From Cupriavidus pauculus (GTDB lineage: Bacteria > Pseudomonadota > Gammaproteobacteria > Burkholderiales > Burkholderiaceae): a stretch of DNA of 64,000 nt. Numbering within the stretch: the first letter of the stretch is position 1; every line of letters begins with the position of its first letter. Location of the stretch: contig NZ_CP044067.1 of the NCBI RefSeq assembly GCF_008693385.1, positions 2,647,501 through 2,711,500 of the forward strand, read 5' to 3'. Below are positions 26,329 to 35,235 of this stretch, piece after piece. A program made the translations under genes and the position numbers. A model generated the notes under the pieces. That model saw only the letters and a list, made by a program, of their open reading frames with translations, did not search any database and was not told the DNA's origin.

Positions 26329-26718
26329 ATGAACAGTACAGCCGTGCCAAGAGGCGCTAGCGAACCGTTCCGGCAACTGCGGGCGTTGCGCCGTGCGCGC
26401 AAGCTCAAGCAGGAGGACGTCGCCCGTAAGGCCGGGATTTCCCGGGAAGCCTATTTGCGGGCGGAATCGGGTCAAGCCGATCCGCGTATGTCCACGTTCC
26501 TCGCCGCGTGCGAGGCGCTGGGGCTCGAGGTGGTGTTAGCGCCTCAGCATCTGGCCGCAGACGTGAATGCATTCATTGCCAGCCGCAATGGCGGCGTCAC
26601 GGCAGCCTCGATGGCTGGCCAGCCCGCACCGTCGGGCGGCACGCCTTCGGGCTCCGCGCCGTCGTCTGGCGGCTTTGGCGCCGGTTCCGCTACCGGCGAA
26701 GGCCACAAGCCCCTGTAA
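26329..26718 (+). CDS. XRE-type helix-turn-helix protein
   Basis: 129 residues. Residues about 13-65 form a Cro/CI-type HTH: RQLRALRRARKLKQEDVARKAG, then ISREAYLRAESGQADPRMSTFLAACEALGLEVVLA in overlapping parts. The C-terminal 45 residues are Gly/Ser/Ala/Pro-rich and probably disordered. Such small XRE proteins often belong to toxin-antitoxin or stress loci, but no toxin gene adjoins here, so it is probably a stand-alone regulator. The ATG follows GGAGACC. Confidence 0.82.
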   Translation: MNSTAVPRGASEPFRQLRALRRARKLKQEDVARKAGISREAYLRAESGQADPRMSTFLAACEALGLEVVLAPQHLAADVNAFIASRNGGVTAASMAGQPAPSGGTPSGSAPSSGGFGAGSATGEGHKPL

Positions 26719-26859
26719 TGCCCGGCGCCGCCTCCGGGCGGCCTGGTGACTATTGTCGTCGTTCGCCGGTGCCTCGCGCGCCGGCGGCGTCGCTGCCGCC
26801 TCGTGCTGCACCGTGCCGCGTGGGTTTCGTCCGCGCCGCATCGTCTCGCCTTCCAGTCT

Positions 26860-26907
26860 GCGTTCCCTTACGCGTTCCCTTACGCGTTCCGTTACGCGTT
26901 CCCTTCC
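26860..26907. repeat. 12-base tandem repeat, four copies
   Basis: GCGTTCCCTTAC repeated four times with single changes in units three and four. Like the array at 6920 it has a 12-base period and exactly four units, but the sequence is unrelated. Confidence 0.88.
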
Positions 26908-26975
26908 GCTTTTCACGCCCCGTTTCATTTCCTCACCCCCACCGGGATTTGACACGCCTCGCCGTCAAAATTACG

Positions 26976-26994
26976 ATTAGCGAAATTCGTTAAT
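26976..26994. promoter_or_regulatory. Candidate HmgR-type operator upstream of hmgA
   Basis: ATTAGCGAAATTCGTTAAT is an imperfect palindrome (arms TTAGCGAA and TTCGTTAA, seven of eight matched) ending 27 bases before the hmgA start. The IclR-family gene after fahA is the likely binder. Confidence 0.55.
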
Positions 26995-27020
26995 CAATAC
27001 GTAATTCGGGAGATGCCGCC

Positions 27021-28328
27021 ATGAGCGATGCAAGCGACCTGCGCTATCAGTCGGGCTTCGCGAACGAGTTCGCGACCGAAGCCCTGCCGGGGGCATTGCC
27101 GGAAGGCCAGAACTCGCCGCAGCGGGTGCCCTACGGGCTGTACGCGGAGCAGATCTCCGGTACGGCATTCACGGCGCCGCGCGCGCACAACCGCCGCAGC
27201 TGGCTGTATCGCATCCGGCCGGGCGCGATGCACCGGCCGTTCGTCCGCATGGACGCGTCGCGGTGGGTCAGCCGTTTCGACGAGGTGCCGCCCACGCCGA
27301 ACCAGCTGCGGTGGAGTCCGCCGGCCATGCCGTCCGCGCCGACGGATTTCGTGGATGGCATCGTCACCATGGCGGGCAATGGCGGTCCGGCCGACTTCAC
27401 GGGCTGCGGCATCCATCTCTATCTGGCCAACCGGCCGATGATCGACCGCTTCTTCTACAACGCCGATGGCGAGATGCTGATCGTGCCGCAGCTGGGCCGT
27501 TTGCTCGTCGCCACCGAGATGGGGCGGCTCGAGGTCGCGCCGCAGGAGATCGTCGTGATGCCGCGCGGTGTGCGGTTTCGCGTGGAGCTGCCCGATGGCG
27601 AGTCGCGCGGCTATATCTGCGAGAACTTCGGCCAGTTGTTCCGGCTGCCCGACCTCGGCGTGCTCGGTTCGAATGGCCTCGCCAATCCGCGCGACTTTCT
27701 CTCGCCCGTGGCGAGCTACGAGGATCGCGAAGGGAAGTTCGAGCTCGTGGCCCGGTTTCAGGGCAATCTGTGGCGCGCCGAGATCGACCACTCGCCGCTG
27801 GACGTGGTGGCCTGGCATGGCAACTACGCGCCGTACAAGTACGACCTGCGGCGCTTCAACACGATCGGTTCCATCAGCTACGACCATCCCGATCCGTCGA
27901 TCTTCCTCGTGCTGCAGGCACCGTCCGATACGCCGGGTGTCGATACGATCGACTTCGTGATCTTCGGCCCGCGCTGGCTCGCCGCCGAGCATACGTTCCG
28001 GCCGCCCTGGTTCCATCGCAATGTGGCCAGCGAATTCATGGGGCTGATCAGCGGTGTCTACGATGCCAAGGCCGAGGGTTTCATGCCCGGAGGCGCGAGC
28101 CTGCACAACTGCATGAGCGGCCATGGCCCGGACGCGGACACGTTCGAGCGCGCGAGCCGCGCGGACACCAGCGCGCCGCACCATGTCACGGACACGATGG
28201 CGTTTATGTTCGAGACGCCCACCGTCATTCGCCCGACGCCGTACGCCGCGCAATCCGCGCTGCTGCAGCAGGACTACTACACGTGCTGGCAGGGGTTGCG
28301 GAAGCATTTCGACCCGACGCAGCGTTGA
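27021..28328 (+). CDS. hmgA: Homogentisate 1,2-dioxygenase
   Basis: 435 residues. [23 protein letters not shown] and [14 protein letters not shown] open the protein as in all HmgA enzymes. The iron ligands are visible as His332 and Glu338 in [11 protein letters not shown] and His368 in MSGHGPD. The enzyme opens the ring of homogentisate to maleylacetoacetate in tyrosine and phenylalanine breakdown. GGGAGA lies before the ATG. fahA follows after 25 bases. A maleylacetoacetate isomerase gene is not present in this window and must lie elsewhere or the step must be spontaneous or glutathione-dependent by another enzyme. Confidence 0.96.
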   Translation: MSDASDLRYQSGFANEFATEALPGALPEGQNSPQRVPYGLYAEQISGTAFTAPRAHNRRSWLYRIRPGAMHRPFVRMDASRWVSRFDEVPPTPNQLRWSPPAMPSAPTDFVDGIVTMAGNGGPADFTGCGIHLYLANRPMIDRFFYNADGEMLIVPQLGRLLVATEMGRLEVAPQEIVVMPRGVRFRVELPDGESRGYICENFGQLFRLPDLGVLGSNGLANPRDFLSPVASYEDREGKFELVARFQGNLWRAEIDHSPLDVVAWHGNYAPYKYDLRRFNTIGSISYDHPDPSIFLVLQAPSDTPGVDTIDFVIFGPRWLAAEHTFRPPWFHRNVASEFMGLISGVYDAKAEGFMPGGASLHNCMSGHGPDADTFERASRADTSAPHHVTDTMAFMFETPTVIRPTPYAAQSALLQQDYYTCWQGLRKHFDPTQR

Positions 28329-28353
28329 ATACCAGGAACACGAGACACGCTTC

Positions 28354-29610
28354 ATGACCACGCTCAGCTGGATTCCCTCGGCCAATGACGGCCGCACGCA
28401 TTTCTCCTTGCAGAACCTGCCGTACGGCATTTTCTCGACGTCCGAGCGTACGCCGCGCGCGGGCGTGGCGATCGGTGCGATGGTGCTGGACCTCGCGGTG
28501 CTCGACGAGGCGGGCCTGCTGCCGGCCGCCACGCGCGGCACGTTTGCGCATGCCACGCTCAATCCCTTTATCGCGCTGGGGCGGTCCGCATGGCGCGAGA
28601 CGCGCGCGCGGCTGACGGCGCTGCTGTCGGAAGGGGATGCCACGCTCGCTGGCGATGCGGCGCTGCGCGAGCGCGCGCTTGTGCCGATGGCCGGCGCGGC
28701 GATGCATCTGCCGGTCGATATTCCGGGCTACACGGACTTCTATTCGTCGCGCGAGCACGCGACCAATGTGGGGCGCATGTTCCGCGACCCCGAGAACGCG
28801 CTGCTGCCGAACTGGCTCGAGATTCCCATCGGCTACAACGGCCGCGCGAGCTCGGTCGTGGTCAGCGGTACGCCGCTGCATCGGCCCAATGGACAGATCA
28901 AGCTGCCGAACGAGGCGCGGCCCGTGTTCGGGCCGTGCCGCAAGCTCGACTACGAACTCGAGATGGGCTTTATCGTCGGCCATCCTTCCGCGCTCGGGGA
29001 GCCCATCGATGTGGCCGATGCCCCCGCGCATATGTTCGGCATGGTGTTGCTCAACGACTGGAGCGCGCGCGATATCCAGCAATGGGAGTACGTGCCGCTG
29101 GGACCGTTCAACAGCAAGTCGTTCGGCACGTCGATCTCGCCGTGGATCGTCACGATGGAAGCGCTGGAACCGTTCCGCCGCGACAATCCCGCGCAATCGC
29201 CGGAACCGCTCGCGTATCTGCGGCAGCAGGGGCGCAATGCGTACGACATCGCGCTCGAGGTGGCGCTGAAGCCCGCCGGGGCGGCCGACGCCACCACGGT
29301 GTGCCGCACCAATTTCCGTGCGATGTACTGGACGATGGCGCAGCAGCTGGCGCACCACACGGTGTCCGGGTGCAACGTGCGCGTGGGCGACCTCATGGGC
29401 TCGGGCACGATCAGCGGCACGACGCCCGGTGCGTTCGGCAGCCTGCTGGAGACCACGCGCAATGGTGCGGAACCGTTGACGCTGGCCGATGGCGCGCGCC
29501 GCGGTTTTCTCGAAGACGGTGACGAGGTCGTGATGACGGGATGGTGCCAGGGCGATGGCTATCGCGTCGGGTTTGGCGAGGTGGCGGGCCGGATCCTGCC
29601 CGCGCGCTGA
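28354..29610 (+). CDS. fahA: Fumarylacetoacetase
   Basis: 418 residues. The N-terminal SH3-like part (FSLQNLPYGIFST, GVAIGAMVLDLAVL) precedes the catalytic FAH domain with YTDFYSSREHATNVGRMFR, LDYELEMGFIVG (metal-binding acidic residues), LLNDWSARDIQQWEY and GPFNSKSFGTSISPW. It splits fumarylacetoacetate to fumarate and acetoacetate, the last step of the homogentisate route. It is cotranscribed with hmgA. Its stop is 19 bases from the stop of the convergent IclR gene. Confidence 0.95.
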   Translation: MTTLSWIPSANDGRTHFSLQNLPYGIFSTSERTPRAGVAIGAMVLDLAVLDEAGLLPAATRGTFAHATLNPFIALGRSAWRETRARLTALLSEGDATLAGDAALRERALVPMAGAAMHLPVDIPGYTDFYSSREHATNVGRMFRDPENALLPNWLEIPIGYNGRASSVVVSGTPLHRPNGQIKLPNEARPVFGPCRKLDYELEMGFIVGHPSALGEPIDVADAPAHMFGMVLLNDWSARDIQQWEYVPLGPFNSKSFGTSISPWIVTMEALEPFRRDNPAQSPEPLAYLRQQGRNAYDIALEVALKPAGAADATTVCRTNFRAMYWTMAQQLAHHTVSGCNVRVGDLMGSGTISGTTPGAFGSLLETTRNGAEPLTLADGARRGFLEDGDEVVMTGWCQGDGYRVGFGEVAGRILPAR

Positions 29611-29629
29611 CGGCTTCGGTCGCGGGCGA

Positions 29630-30403
29630 TCAGTTCACGCGTTCCAGCGTCGCGCATGCGGTGCGCAGGATTGCCGAGAACCGCTCGATATTCGGCTCGA
29701 TGCGATACACGGGGCCCGCGATCGAGATCGCATAGCATTCGCCGGACAACCGAACGGGCCATGCGAGCGCGCCCACGTCCGGCATCGACTCGCTGAGGTT
29801 GACGAACGCGCCACGCTCTCGCGAGGCGCGCAGTTCCGTTTCGATGTCGTCGGTGGTGGTCAGTGTGCGCGGCGTAAAGCGTTCGAGCGGCAACTGCGCG
29901 AGCAGCGCCGCGCGCTCGGTTTCGTCCATGGCCGCGAGCAGGGCCTTGCCGATGGAGTTCGCATGGAGTTCGCGCGCTTCGCCGGCGGTGGCGATATAGC
30001 GAATGGCGTGCGGGGATTCGAGGACGTCGAGGTACAGCACCGCGCGGCCTTCGTGCAGCTTGCCGATGACGATGGTTTCGCCGGTGGCTTCGCGCAGCTC
30101 GGCCATGGTGTCGTGCACGCGGTCGAGCACGGGGTCGTGGCGGGCGATCTGCTGCGCCATCGCGAGCAGGCGGCCGGTGGGATAGTAGCCCTGGCGCCGG
30201 CTCGTTTCGTACAGATACCCGAGCGAGGTCAGCGTGCGGATGAGCGCGAGGCAGCTCGAGGCCGGCACCGCGAGCAGCCGCGCGAGTTCCGAGAGCGACA
30301 GGGCGCGCCGCTCGCGCGCGAAGGTCTCGATGATCTCGATGACGCGCAGGGCGGTCTTGACGTTGGCGGAGGCAGCAGGGGGTCTGGACGTCGGCGAATT
30401 CAT
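29630..30403 (-). CDS. IclR family regulator, probably of the homogentisate genes
   Basis: 257 residues. The N-terminal winged helix has TALRVIEIIETFARERRALSLSELARLLAVPASSCLALIRTL in overlapping parts; the C-terminal ligand domain has the IclR motifs GKLHEGRAVLYLDVLES, ANSIGKALLAAM and GECYAISIAGPVYRI. It converges on hmgA-fahA. Position and family suggest an HmgR-like repressor responding to homogentisate. The ATG at 30403 lies seven bases past the stop of the upstream esterase gene, so the two could share a transcript. Confidence 0.88.
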   Translation of the reverse strand: MNSPTSRPPAASANVKTALRVIEIIETFARERRALSLSELARLLAVPASSCLALIRTLTSLGYLYETSRRQGYYPTGRLLAMAQQIARHDPVLDRVHDTMAELREATGETIVIGKLHEGRAVLYLDVLESPHAIRYIATAGEARELHANSIGKALLAAMDETERAALLAQLPLERFTPRTLTTTDDIETELRASRERGAFVNLSESMPDVGALAWPVRLSGECYAISIAGPVYRIEPNIERFSAILRTACATLERVN

Positions 30404-30410
30404 CGGCGAA

Positions 30411-31478
30411 TTATAGGGCCACGCCCGTGGTGCGGCGGATGAACGTCGCGGCCTGGCGGAGGGCGGCACGGGCTTCCGGCAGGAACGGCGCGAAGCATGG
30501 CCATGCGTGCGGCATCGCATGCCAGATCGCGAGCTCGGCCGCGCTGCCCGCGCGGCGCAACCGGGAGGCGAGCAGGCGGGCGTCGCGATACATCGTCTCC
30601 GCGTCGCTGATCTGGATCTGCAGCGGTGGGAGCCCGTGCAGGTCGGCATGCGCGGGGGAGGCCAGCGCCGGCAGGTCGTGGTCGGCGACTGGCTGGCCGC
30701 CATCGCCCAGATACATGCGGGTGGCCATGGCCATCGCGGACTGGGAGAGGGGCAACGCGCCGCTGTTCCGCTGGGTTGCGTGGCTGAGGTCCGCCCACGG
30801 CGAAAACAGCACGGCGCCTGCGGGCAGATCGACGCCCGCGTCGCGCAAGGCGACCAGCGTTGCGAGGGCGAGGTTGCCGCCGGCGGAGTCCCCGGCGAGG
30901 ACGATCGACCAGGGCGCGATGCCGCGCGCCAGCAGCGTGCGATAGGCATGCACGGCGTCGTCGAGCGCGCAGGGGAACGGGTGCTCGGGGGCGAGGCGGT
31001 AGTCGAGCGACAGCACGGGCAGCCTGGTCAGGCGCGCGAGCGCCGTCGTGACCGCGCGATGGGTGGCGGAGGAGCCGAAGGCGAACGCGCCGCCATGCAG
31101 ATAGAGCACCGCGCCGTTCGGCGGCGGCCGCGCACCGCCGCCACGCGCCGCGATGCCCGCCATCCGATCGGCCGAAGCCGGCTGGCCCGGCGGTCGGGCG
31201 GATGCAGGCGCGGTGCCCGAATGGGCGGCCGGCTCGGTCCACTCGCCCGCGAGTTCGCCATCCGCATGCCGCGACACCCGCGCGCCCCACAAACGAGCGA
31301 CGAACGCTCCCGGCCGGGCGAGCCGTTCCGTGCGGGCCCGCAAGGCCGGGACGTCGCTCAGCGGTGTCGCGCCATCCGTCACGCCCGCCGCGACCAGTCG
31401 TGGCAGCATCCTTACGAGCAGCCGGGCCTGCCAGCTGGCACGGCTGCCAGCATCCGGGGCGGGGGGAATCGTGGCCAT
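30411..31478 (-). CDS. Alpha/beta hydrolase esterase, hormone-sensitive-lipase type
   Basis: 355 residues from the ATG at 31478, chosen for its AAGGAG site; an earlier ATG at 31520 overlaps the previous gene's stop and is possible. HSL signatures: YLHGGAFAFGSS (oxyanion hole), LDYRLAPEHPFP, the nucleophile in AGDSAGGNLA, the acid in the segment ISDAETMYRDA, and the histidine in HAMPHAWPCF. It should hydrolyse short-chain acyl esters in the cytosol. Its physiological substrate is not evident from its neighbours. Confidence 0.88.
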   Translation of the reverse strand: MATIPPAPDAGSRASWQARLLVRMLPRLVAAGVTDGATPLSDVPALRARTERLARPGAFVARLWGARVSRHADGELAGEWTEPAAHSGTAPASARPPGQPASADRMAGIAARGGGARPPPNGAVLYLHGGAFAFGSSATHRAVTTALARLTRLPVLSLDYRLAPEHPFPCALDDAVHAYRTLLARGIAPWSIVLAGDSAGGNLALATLVALRDAGVDLPAGAVLFSPWADLSHATQRNSGALPLSQSAMAMATRMYLGDGGQPVADHDLPALASPAHADLHGLPPLQIQISDAETMYRDARLLASRLRRAGSAAELAIWHAMPHAWPCFAPFLPEARAALRQAATFIRRTTGVAL

Positions 31479-31519
31479 GGCGTCGGCTCCTTCGCGATCG
31501 TTGGGTTTCGGGTCGTCCA

Positions 31520-31807
31520 TCACTTCCATCCGCCACCGGGCAGCGGCCCGTGGTACGGCGTATCGCGGCAGTGGCCCCACGGGCCGCGCCAGAATCCAAT
31601 CGGGCAGCCGTTCGGACGCACGGTCACCGCGGGCAGGGCCGGCACCGCGATCGGGTAGACGACCGGCGGCCGCGCATAGCGGCAGTGGCCCCACGGCCCA
31701 CGCCATCCGCCCGGGCCGCAGCCTTCGGCGGCATAGGCGGAGTTGGCGGAGGCGGCCGAGACCAGCAGCAGGCCGGCGACGGCAAGGACGGGCGCGAACG
31801 ATTTCAT
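31520..31807 (-). CDS. Small exported protein with two GCG-WRGPWGHCR repeats
   Basis: 95 residues. A signal peptide (MKSFAPVLAVAGLLLVSAASANSAYA) precedes two similar motifs, EGCGPGGWRGPWGHCRYARP and NGCPIGFWRGPWGHCRDTP, separated by a Pro/Val-rich linker. The four cysteines could make two disulfides. This matches the GCG_CRPN prefix-to-repeats kind of small secreted protein found in proteobacteria, of unknown role. AGGAGAA precedes the ATG. Confidence 0.82.
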   Translation of the reverse strand: MKSFAPVLAVAGLLLVSAASANSAYAAEGCGPGGWRGPWGHCRYARPPVVYPIAVPALPAVTVRPNGCPIGFWRGPWGHCRDTPYHGPLPGGGWK

Positions 31808-31849
31808 GATGGTTCTCCTGCAAAGTCCGGAAACGATCTCAACGATGAC

Positions 31850-32146
31850 TCAGCGCGTGATCGTGACCGCCGACGCTTCCATTTCCGACTGGGCCTCGCG
31901 CAGCAGCGCAATGGCGCGGGCCGCGTGGCCGTTCATGTCGTAGTGGTTGGCACGCTGCGCGGCCTGCATGCGATCGATCGCCTGCTGCGCATGGAAGCTG
32001 GCCTGCTCGATGTTCGGATGCCGTGCCATCGCATAGTCGGCGCCGGCGTCGTAGTTGTAGCCGTAGCCAACATCGGCCGTGGCGCAGCCGGAAACGAGGG
32101 AAAGGGCCAGTGCGCTGGCGGCAAGGACTGCGTAGGGTTGCGTCAT
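31850..32146 (-). CDS. Small lipoprotein, helical, 98 residues
   Basis: MTQPYAVLAASALALSLVSG is followed by CATADVG, a good lipobox (LVSGC) placing the mature protein at a membrane. The rest (ARHPNIEQASFHAQQAIDRM, AARAIALLREAQSEMEAS) is helical with heptad-like spacing. The ATG at 32146 has GGAGGT upstream. Function unknown; Ala/Gln-rich helical lipoproteins of this kind are common in Cupriavidus and Ralstonia. Confidence 0.8.
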   Translation of the reverse strand: MTQPYAVLAASALALSLVSGCATADVGYGYNYDAGADYAMARHPNIEQASFHAQQAIDRMQAAQRANHYDMNGHAARAIALLREAQSEMEASAVTITR

Positions 32147-32280
32147 GATGACCTCCGAGGTGTTGGTGTTATCTGGGTCAGCGAGGTCGCCGGCTCGGAT
32201 GAGTCCATTGTGGGAACGCAGAATGAGCCGAAAATGAGAGGACGCCGGGTTCACTCCCGGGTCTCTCAGGGTTCACCCCG

Positions 32281-32308
32281 TTGACGCTGCTTTTCATATC
32301 TATAAAAT
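32281..32308 (+). promoter_or_regulatory. Promoter of the cupin-Bug-dehydrogenase genes
   Basis: TTGACG (32281-32286) and TAAAAT (32303-32308) are 16 bases apart, about 30 bases before the cupin start, in a strongly AT-rich patch. Confidence 0.6.
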
Positions 32309-32338
32309 TGAATTCATAAACATGAAAAAGCGAGCGCC

Positions 32339-32725
32339 ATGACTGACACCTATTTCGTCCGCACCGAAGAGGTCGAGGGCTACCACCCCGCCAACCACGT
32401 CGGCACGCTCAACCGCCGCATCATCGGGCGCGAGAACGTCGGCGCCACGCAGATCGAGGTCATCCACGGCACGATCGAGCGCGGCAAGGGCGCGCTGCCC
32501 CATGCGCATCCGGGCATCGAGCAGGTCTGCTACATCCTCGAAGGCCGGGCGCGCGCCGAGGTCAACGGCCAGTCGCGCGAGCTGGGTCCCGGCGAATGCT
32601 GCTTTTTCCCGGCCGATGCGATGCATGTATTCACCGTGGTCAGCGAAGAACCGGTCAAGCTGCTCGTCATCTACGGCCCCCCTTACGAGGAATCGCCGGA
32701 TCGCGTGATCCGTCCCGCCGCCTGA
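32339..32725 (+). CDS. Cupin domain protein
   Basis: 128 residues, one cupin barrel. The first motif reads ALPHAHPGIEQVCYILEGRARAEV in overlapping parts with two histidines and a glutamate as metal ligands; the second motif is FFPADAMHVFTVV. It could be a sensor-like binding protein or a small enzyme such as an isomerase or dioxygenase. It starts a three-gene set with a solute-binding protein and an acyl-CoA dehydrogenase, suggesting uptake and breakdown of one carboxylic acid. Confidence 0.85.
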   Translation: MTDTYFVRTEEVEGYHPANHVGTLNRRIIGRENVGATQIEVIHGTIERGKGALPHAHPGIEQVCYILEGRARAEVNGQSRELGPGECCFFPADAMHVFTVVSEEPVKLLVIYGPPYEESPDRVIRPAA

Positions 32726-32788
32726 GCCCATGCGCTGACCGAGCGAGGGTCCGAGACAGGACCCCGACAACAACATCTGGAGACAACC

Positions 32789-33781
32789 ATGCCGAATTTC
32801 CGCGTGCGCCGGCTGCTGGCCGCCACCGTCCTTACGCTCGCCGGGCTCCCGGCCCTGATGGTCACGGCCCCGGCGTCCGCCGCCGATGCCTGGCCAAGCC
32901 GCCCGCTTCGCCTCGTGGTGCCGTTCGCTGCCGGCAGCGGCACGGACGCGGTGGCGCGCATCACGGCAAAAGAACTCGGCGATGCGCTGGGCCAGAACGT
33001 GGTGGTGGACAACCGCCCGGGCGCAAACGGCGCGATTGCCGCCGAACTCGTCGCGCAGGCGGCACCGGACGGCTACACGCTGTTCATGACGACCAACACG
33101 ACGCATTCGGCGAATCCGTCGCTGATGAAGAAGCTGCCGTACGACCCGATCAAGGATTTCACGCCGGTGGCGCGCATGGGCAACCTGCCGTTCATGCTGG
33201 TGATCAACCCGAAGCTGCCCGTCAACAATGTGGCCGAGCTCATCGCCTATGCGAAGTCGCATCCGGGCATGTCGTACGCGAGCGGCAACAGCACGGGCAT
33301 CGTCTCCGGCGCGACGCTGGGCCGCATGGCCGGCATCGATCTGCTGCACGTGCCGTACAAGAGCACGCCGCCCGCGATGACGGACGTGATCGCGGGGCAG
33401 GTGCCGATGATGTTCGTCGATGTGGCGGCCGGCATCGCCAACGTGAAGGCCGGCAAGATGCGCGCGCTCGCGGTCACCACCGCGCAGCGCAGCCGCCTGC
33501 TGCCCGATCTGCCCCCGATCGGCGATACCCCGGGCCTCAAGGGGTTCGACATCACGTCGTGGAACGGCGTGTTCGCGCCGGCCAGGACGCCGCAGCCGAT
33601 CGTGGAGCGGCTCAATCGCGAGCTGTCGAAGATCGCCGGCAGCAAGGAGGTGGCGCCACGCTTCGAGGCACTCGGCTTCGAGGCGTTCGGCCAGACGCCG
33701 CAGCAGTTCTCGGGCTTCGTCGCAAGCGAGCTCGTCAAATGGACGAAGCTCGTCAAGGACGCGGGCATCCAGCCTGAATAA
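32789..33781 (+). CDS. Bug/TctC-type periplasmic solute-binding protein
   Basis: 330 residues. A signal peptide (about 1-33, ending ASAAD) is followed by WPSRPLRLVVPFAAGSGTDAVAR, VVVDNRPGANGAIAAE and HVPYKSTPPAMTDVIAGQV, the standard Bug (Bordetella uptake gene) pattern; the LRLVVPF and DNRPGANG loops bind the carboxylate of the ligand. Bug proteins feed tripartite tricarboxylate transporters or act as sensors. Many are orphan, and no TctAB genes are present here. Ligand: probably an organic acid. Confidence 0.92.
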   Translation: MPNFRVRRLLAATVLTLAGLPALMVTAPASAADAWPSRPLRLVVPFAAGSGTDAVARITAKELGDALGQNVVVDNRPGANGAIAAELVAQAAPDGYTLFMTTNTTHSANPSLMKKLPYDPIKDFTPVARMGNLPFMLVINPKLPVNNVAELIAYAKSHPGMSYASGNSTGIVSGATLGRMAGIDLLHVPYKSTPPAMTDVIAGQVPMMFVDVAAGIANVKAGKMRALAVTTAQRSRLLPDLPPIGDTPGLKGFDITSWNGVFAPARTPQPIVERLNRELSKIAGSKEVAPRFEALGFEAFGQTPQQFSGFVASELVKWTKLVKDAGIQPE

Positions 33782-33796
33782 GAGGGTGCGACACGC

Positions 33797-34969
33797 ATGA
33801 ACTTCGAACGAACTTCCGAACAGAACGCGATCGTCGAGGCCGTCGCGCAGTTGTGCGCGGACTTCGGTCCCGATTATTGGGCGGATCTGGACACGCGCCA
33901 CGAGTTTCCGCATGCGTTCCACAAGGCGATGGCGGGTGCGGGGTGGCTCGGCATCGCGATGCCCGAGCAATACGGCGGCGCGGGGCTCGGCATCACGGAA
34001 GCCGCGCTGATCATGCAGACGGTGTCGGCGTCGGGCGCGGGTTTCTCGGGCGCGTCCGCGATCCATATGAACGTCTTCGGGCTCAACCCCGTGGTCGTGT
34101 TCGGCAGCGAGGCGCAGCAACAGGCCGCGTTGCCGCCGCTGATCGCGGGCGAGGAGAAGGCCTGCTTCGCGGTGACCGAGCCCGATGCGGGCCTCGACAC
34201 GACGCGCCTGAAGACGCAGGCCGTGGCCACGGCCGATGGCAGCGCGTACCGCGTGGATGGCCGCAAGATCTGGATCTCCACCGCGCAGGTGGCCACGCGC
34301 ATGCTGCTGCTCGCGCGTACCACGCCGCTGGACAAGGTGGCCAAGCCCACGCAGGGGCTGAGCCTCTTCTATACGAAGCTCGACCGCGAACGCGTGGAAG
34401 TGCGCGAGATCGACAAGATGGGACGCGGCGCCGTCGACTCGAACATGCTGTTCATCGACGGGCTGATGGTGCCCGCCGCGGATCGCATCGGCGAGGAGGG
34501 CAGGGGGTTCGAATACATCCTGCACGGACTCAACCCCGAACGCATCCTTATCGCGGCGGAAGCGGTGGGGCTCGGGCGCGCCGCGCTCGAGGCCGCCACG
34601 CGCTATGCGCGCGAGCGGACCGTATTCGGACGGCCGATCGGCCAGAACCAGGGCATTCAGCATCCGCTCGCGCAGGCATGGATGGCGCTCGAAGCCGCGG
34701 ACATGATGGTGTGGAAGGCCGCGTGGCTTTACGACAACGGCAAGCCGTGCGGCGCGGAAGCCAATGCGGCCAAATACCTGGCCGCGGAAGCCGCACATCA
34801 GGCCTGCCAGACGGCGGTGCTCACGCTCGGGGGCATGGGCTATGCGCGCGAGTATCACGTGGAGCGCTATCTGCGGGAGTCGTATATCCCGCGCATCGCA
34901 CCGGTCAGCGCGCAACTGATCCTGTGCCATATCGCCGAACGCGTGCTGGGCCTGCCGAAGTCCTACTAG
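33797..34969 (+). CDS. Acyl-CoA dehydrogenase with helix-G type catalytic base
   Basis: 390 residues. FAVTEPDAGLDTTRLKTQA, KIWISTAQVA, YARERTVFGRPIGQNQGIQH and GGMGYAREYHVERYLRE are the ACAD signatures. The usual C-terminal EGT motif that carries the catalytic Glu is replaced by IAPVSAQLIL. Glu248 in GLNPERILIAAE lies where isovaleryl-CoA dehydrogenase keeps its base, so activity is probably retained. FAD-dependent; branched or substituted acyl-CoA is a reasonable guess. Cotranscribed with the Bug gene (15-base gap), ended by a strong terminator. Confidence 0.9.
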   Translation: MNFERTSEQNAIVEAVAQLCADFGPDYWADLDTRHEFPHAFHKAMAGAGWLGIAMPEQYGGAGLGITEAALIMQTVSASGAGFSGASAIHMNVFGLNPVVVFGSEAQQQAALPPLIAGEEKACFAVTEPDAGLDTTRLKTQAVATADGSAYRVDGRKIWISTAQVATRMLLLARTTPLDKVAKPTQGLSLFYTKLDRERVEVREIDKMGRGAVDSNMLFIDGLMVPAADRIGEEGRGFEYILHGLNPERILIAAEAVGLGRAALEAATRYARERTVFGRPIGQNQGIQHPLAQAWMALEAADMMVWKAAWLYDNGKPCGAEANAAKYLAAEAAHQACQTAVLTLGGMGYAREYHVERYLRESYIPRIAPVSAQLILCHIAERVLGLPKSY

Positions 34970-35008
34970 CACGTGATACGTCGCGCTGCGATAGAAACGG
35001 AAAAAGAA

Positions 35009-35034
35009 AAAGCCCCGGGATATCCCGGGGCTTT
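35009..35034. terminator. Bidirectional terminator after the acyl-CoA dehydrogenase gene
   Basis: Perfect 26-base palindrome with half-site AAAGCCCCGGGAT, preceded by an A run and followed by CCTTTT. Confidence 0.9.
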
Positions 35035-35235
35035 CCTTTTGGAGGTTTCCCACGCGCCGCGTCATGAAACAACATGTCGAGCGTAACGCCTTTCAGCGAT
35101 GAAACACGTAGCGCACGACGCGGCGGTGGCGGTGGACTCTTCCCATCAAGAGCCACACCGCGCAAATCTGGGGGACCCTGCCCGTCCGTCCAGACAGCGG
35201 AAAACGTTACAGCCTGCTTGTTCTTTACTTGCCCT

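Larger units (their letters stand above)
26719..27020. other. Intergenic region before hmgA
   Basis: About 300 bases. It contains a four-copy 12-base repeat (26860-26907) and, near the hmgA start, a palindromic candidate operator. Frames across the repeat give Arg/Ser/Leu repeats and are not considered genes. Confidence 0.5.

Noticed and set aside
26329..26718. Antitoxin of a HipBA- or HigBA-type toxin-antitoxin pair
   Set aside because: The small XRE protein has no toxin-like partner gene within several hundred bases on either side.
26746..26980. Short frames reading through the 12-base repeat (RSLTRSLT or PYAFPYAF repeats)
   Set aside because: They are simple translations of the tandem repeat; no start signals.
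32300..35065. 921-codon minus-strand frame across the cupin, Bug and dehydrogenase genes
   Set aside because: The plus strand encodes three clear proteins with ribosome sites; the minus frame has only compositionally biased Arg/His-rich sequence.
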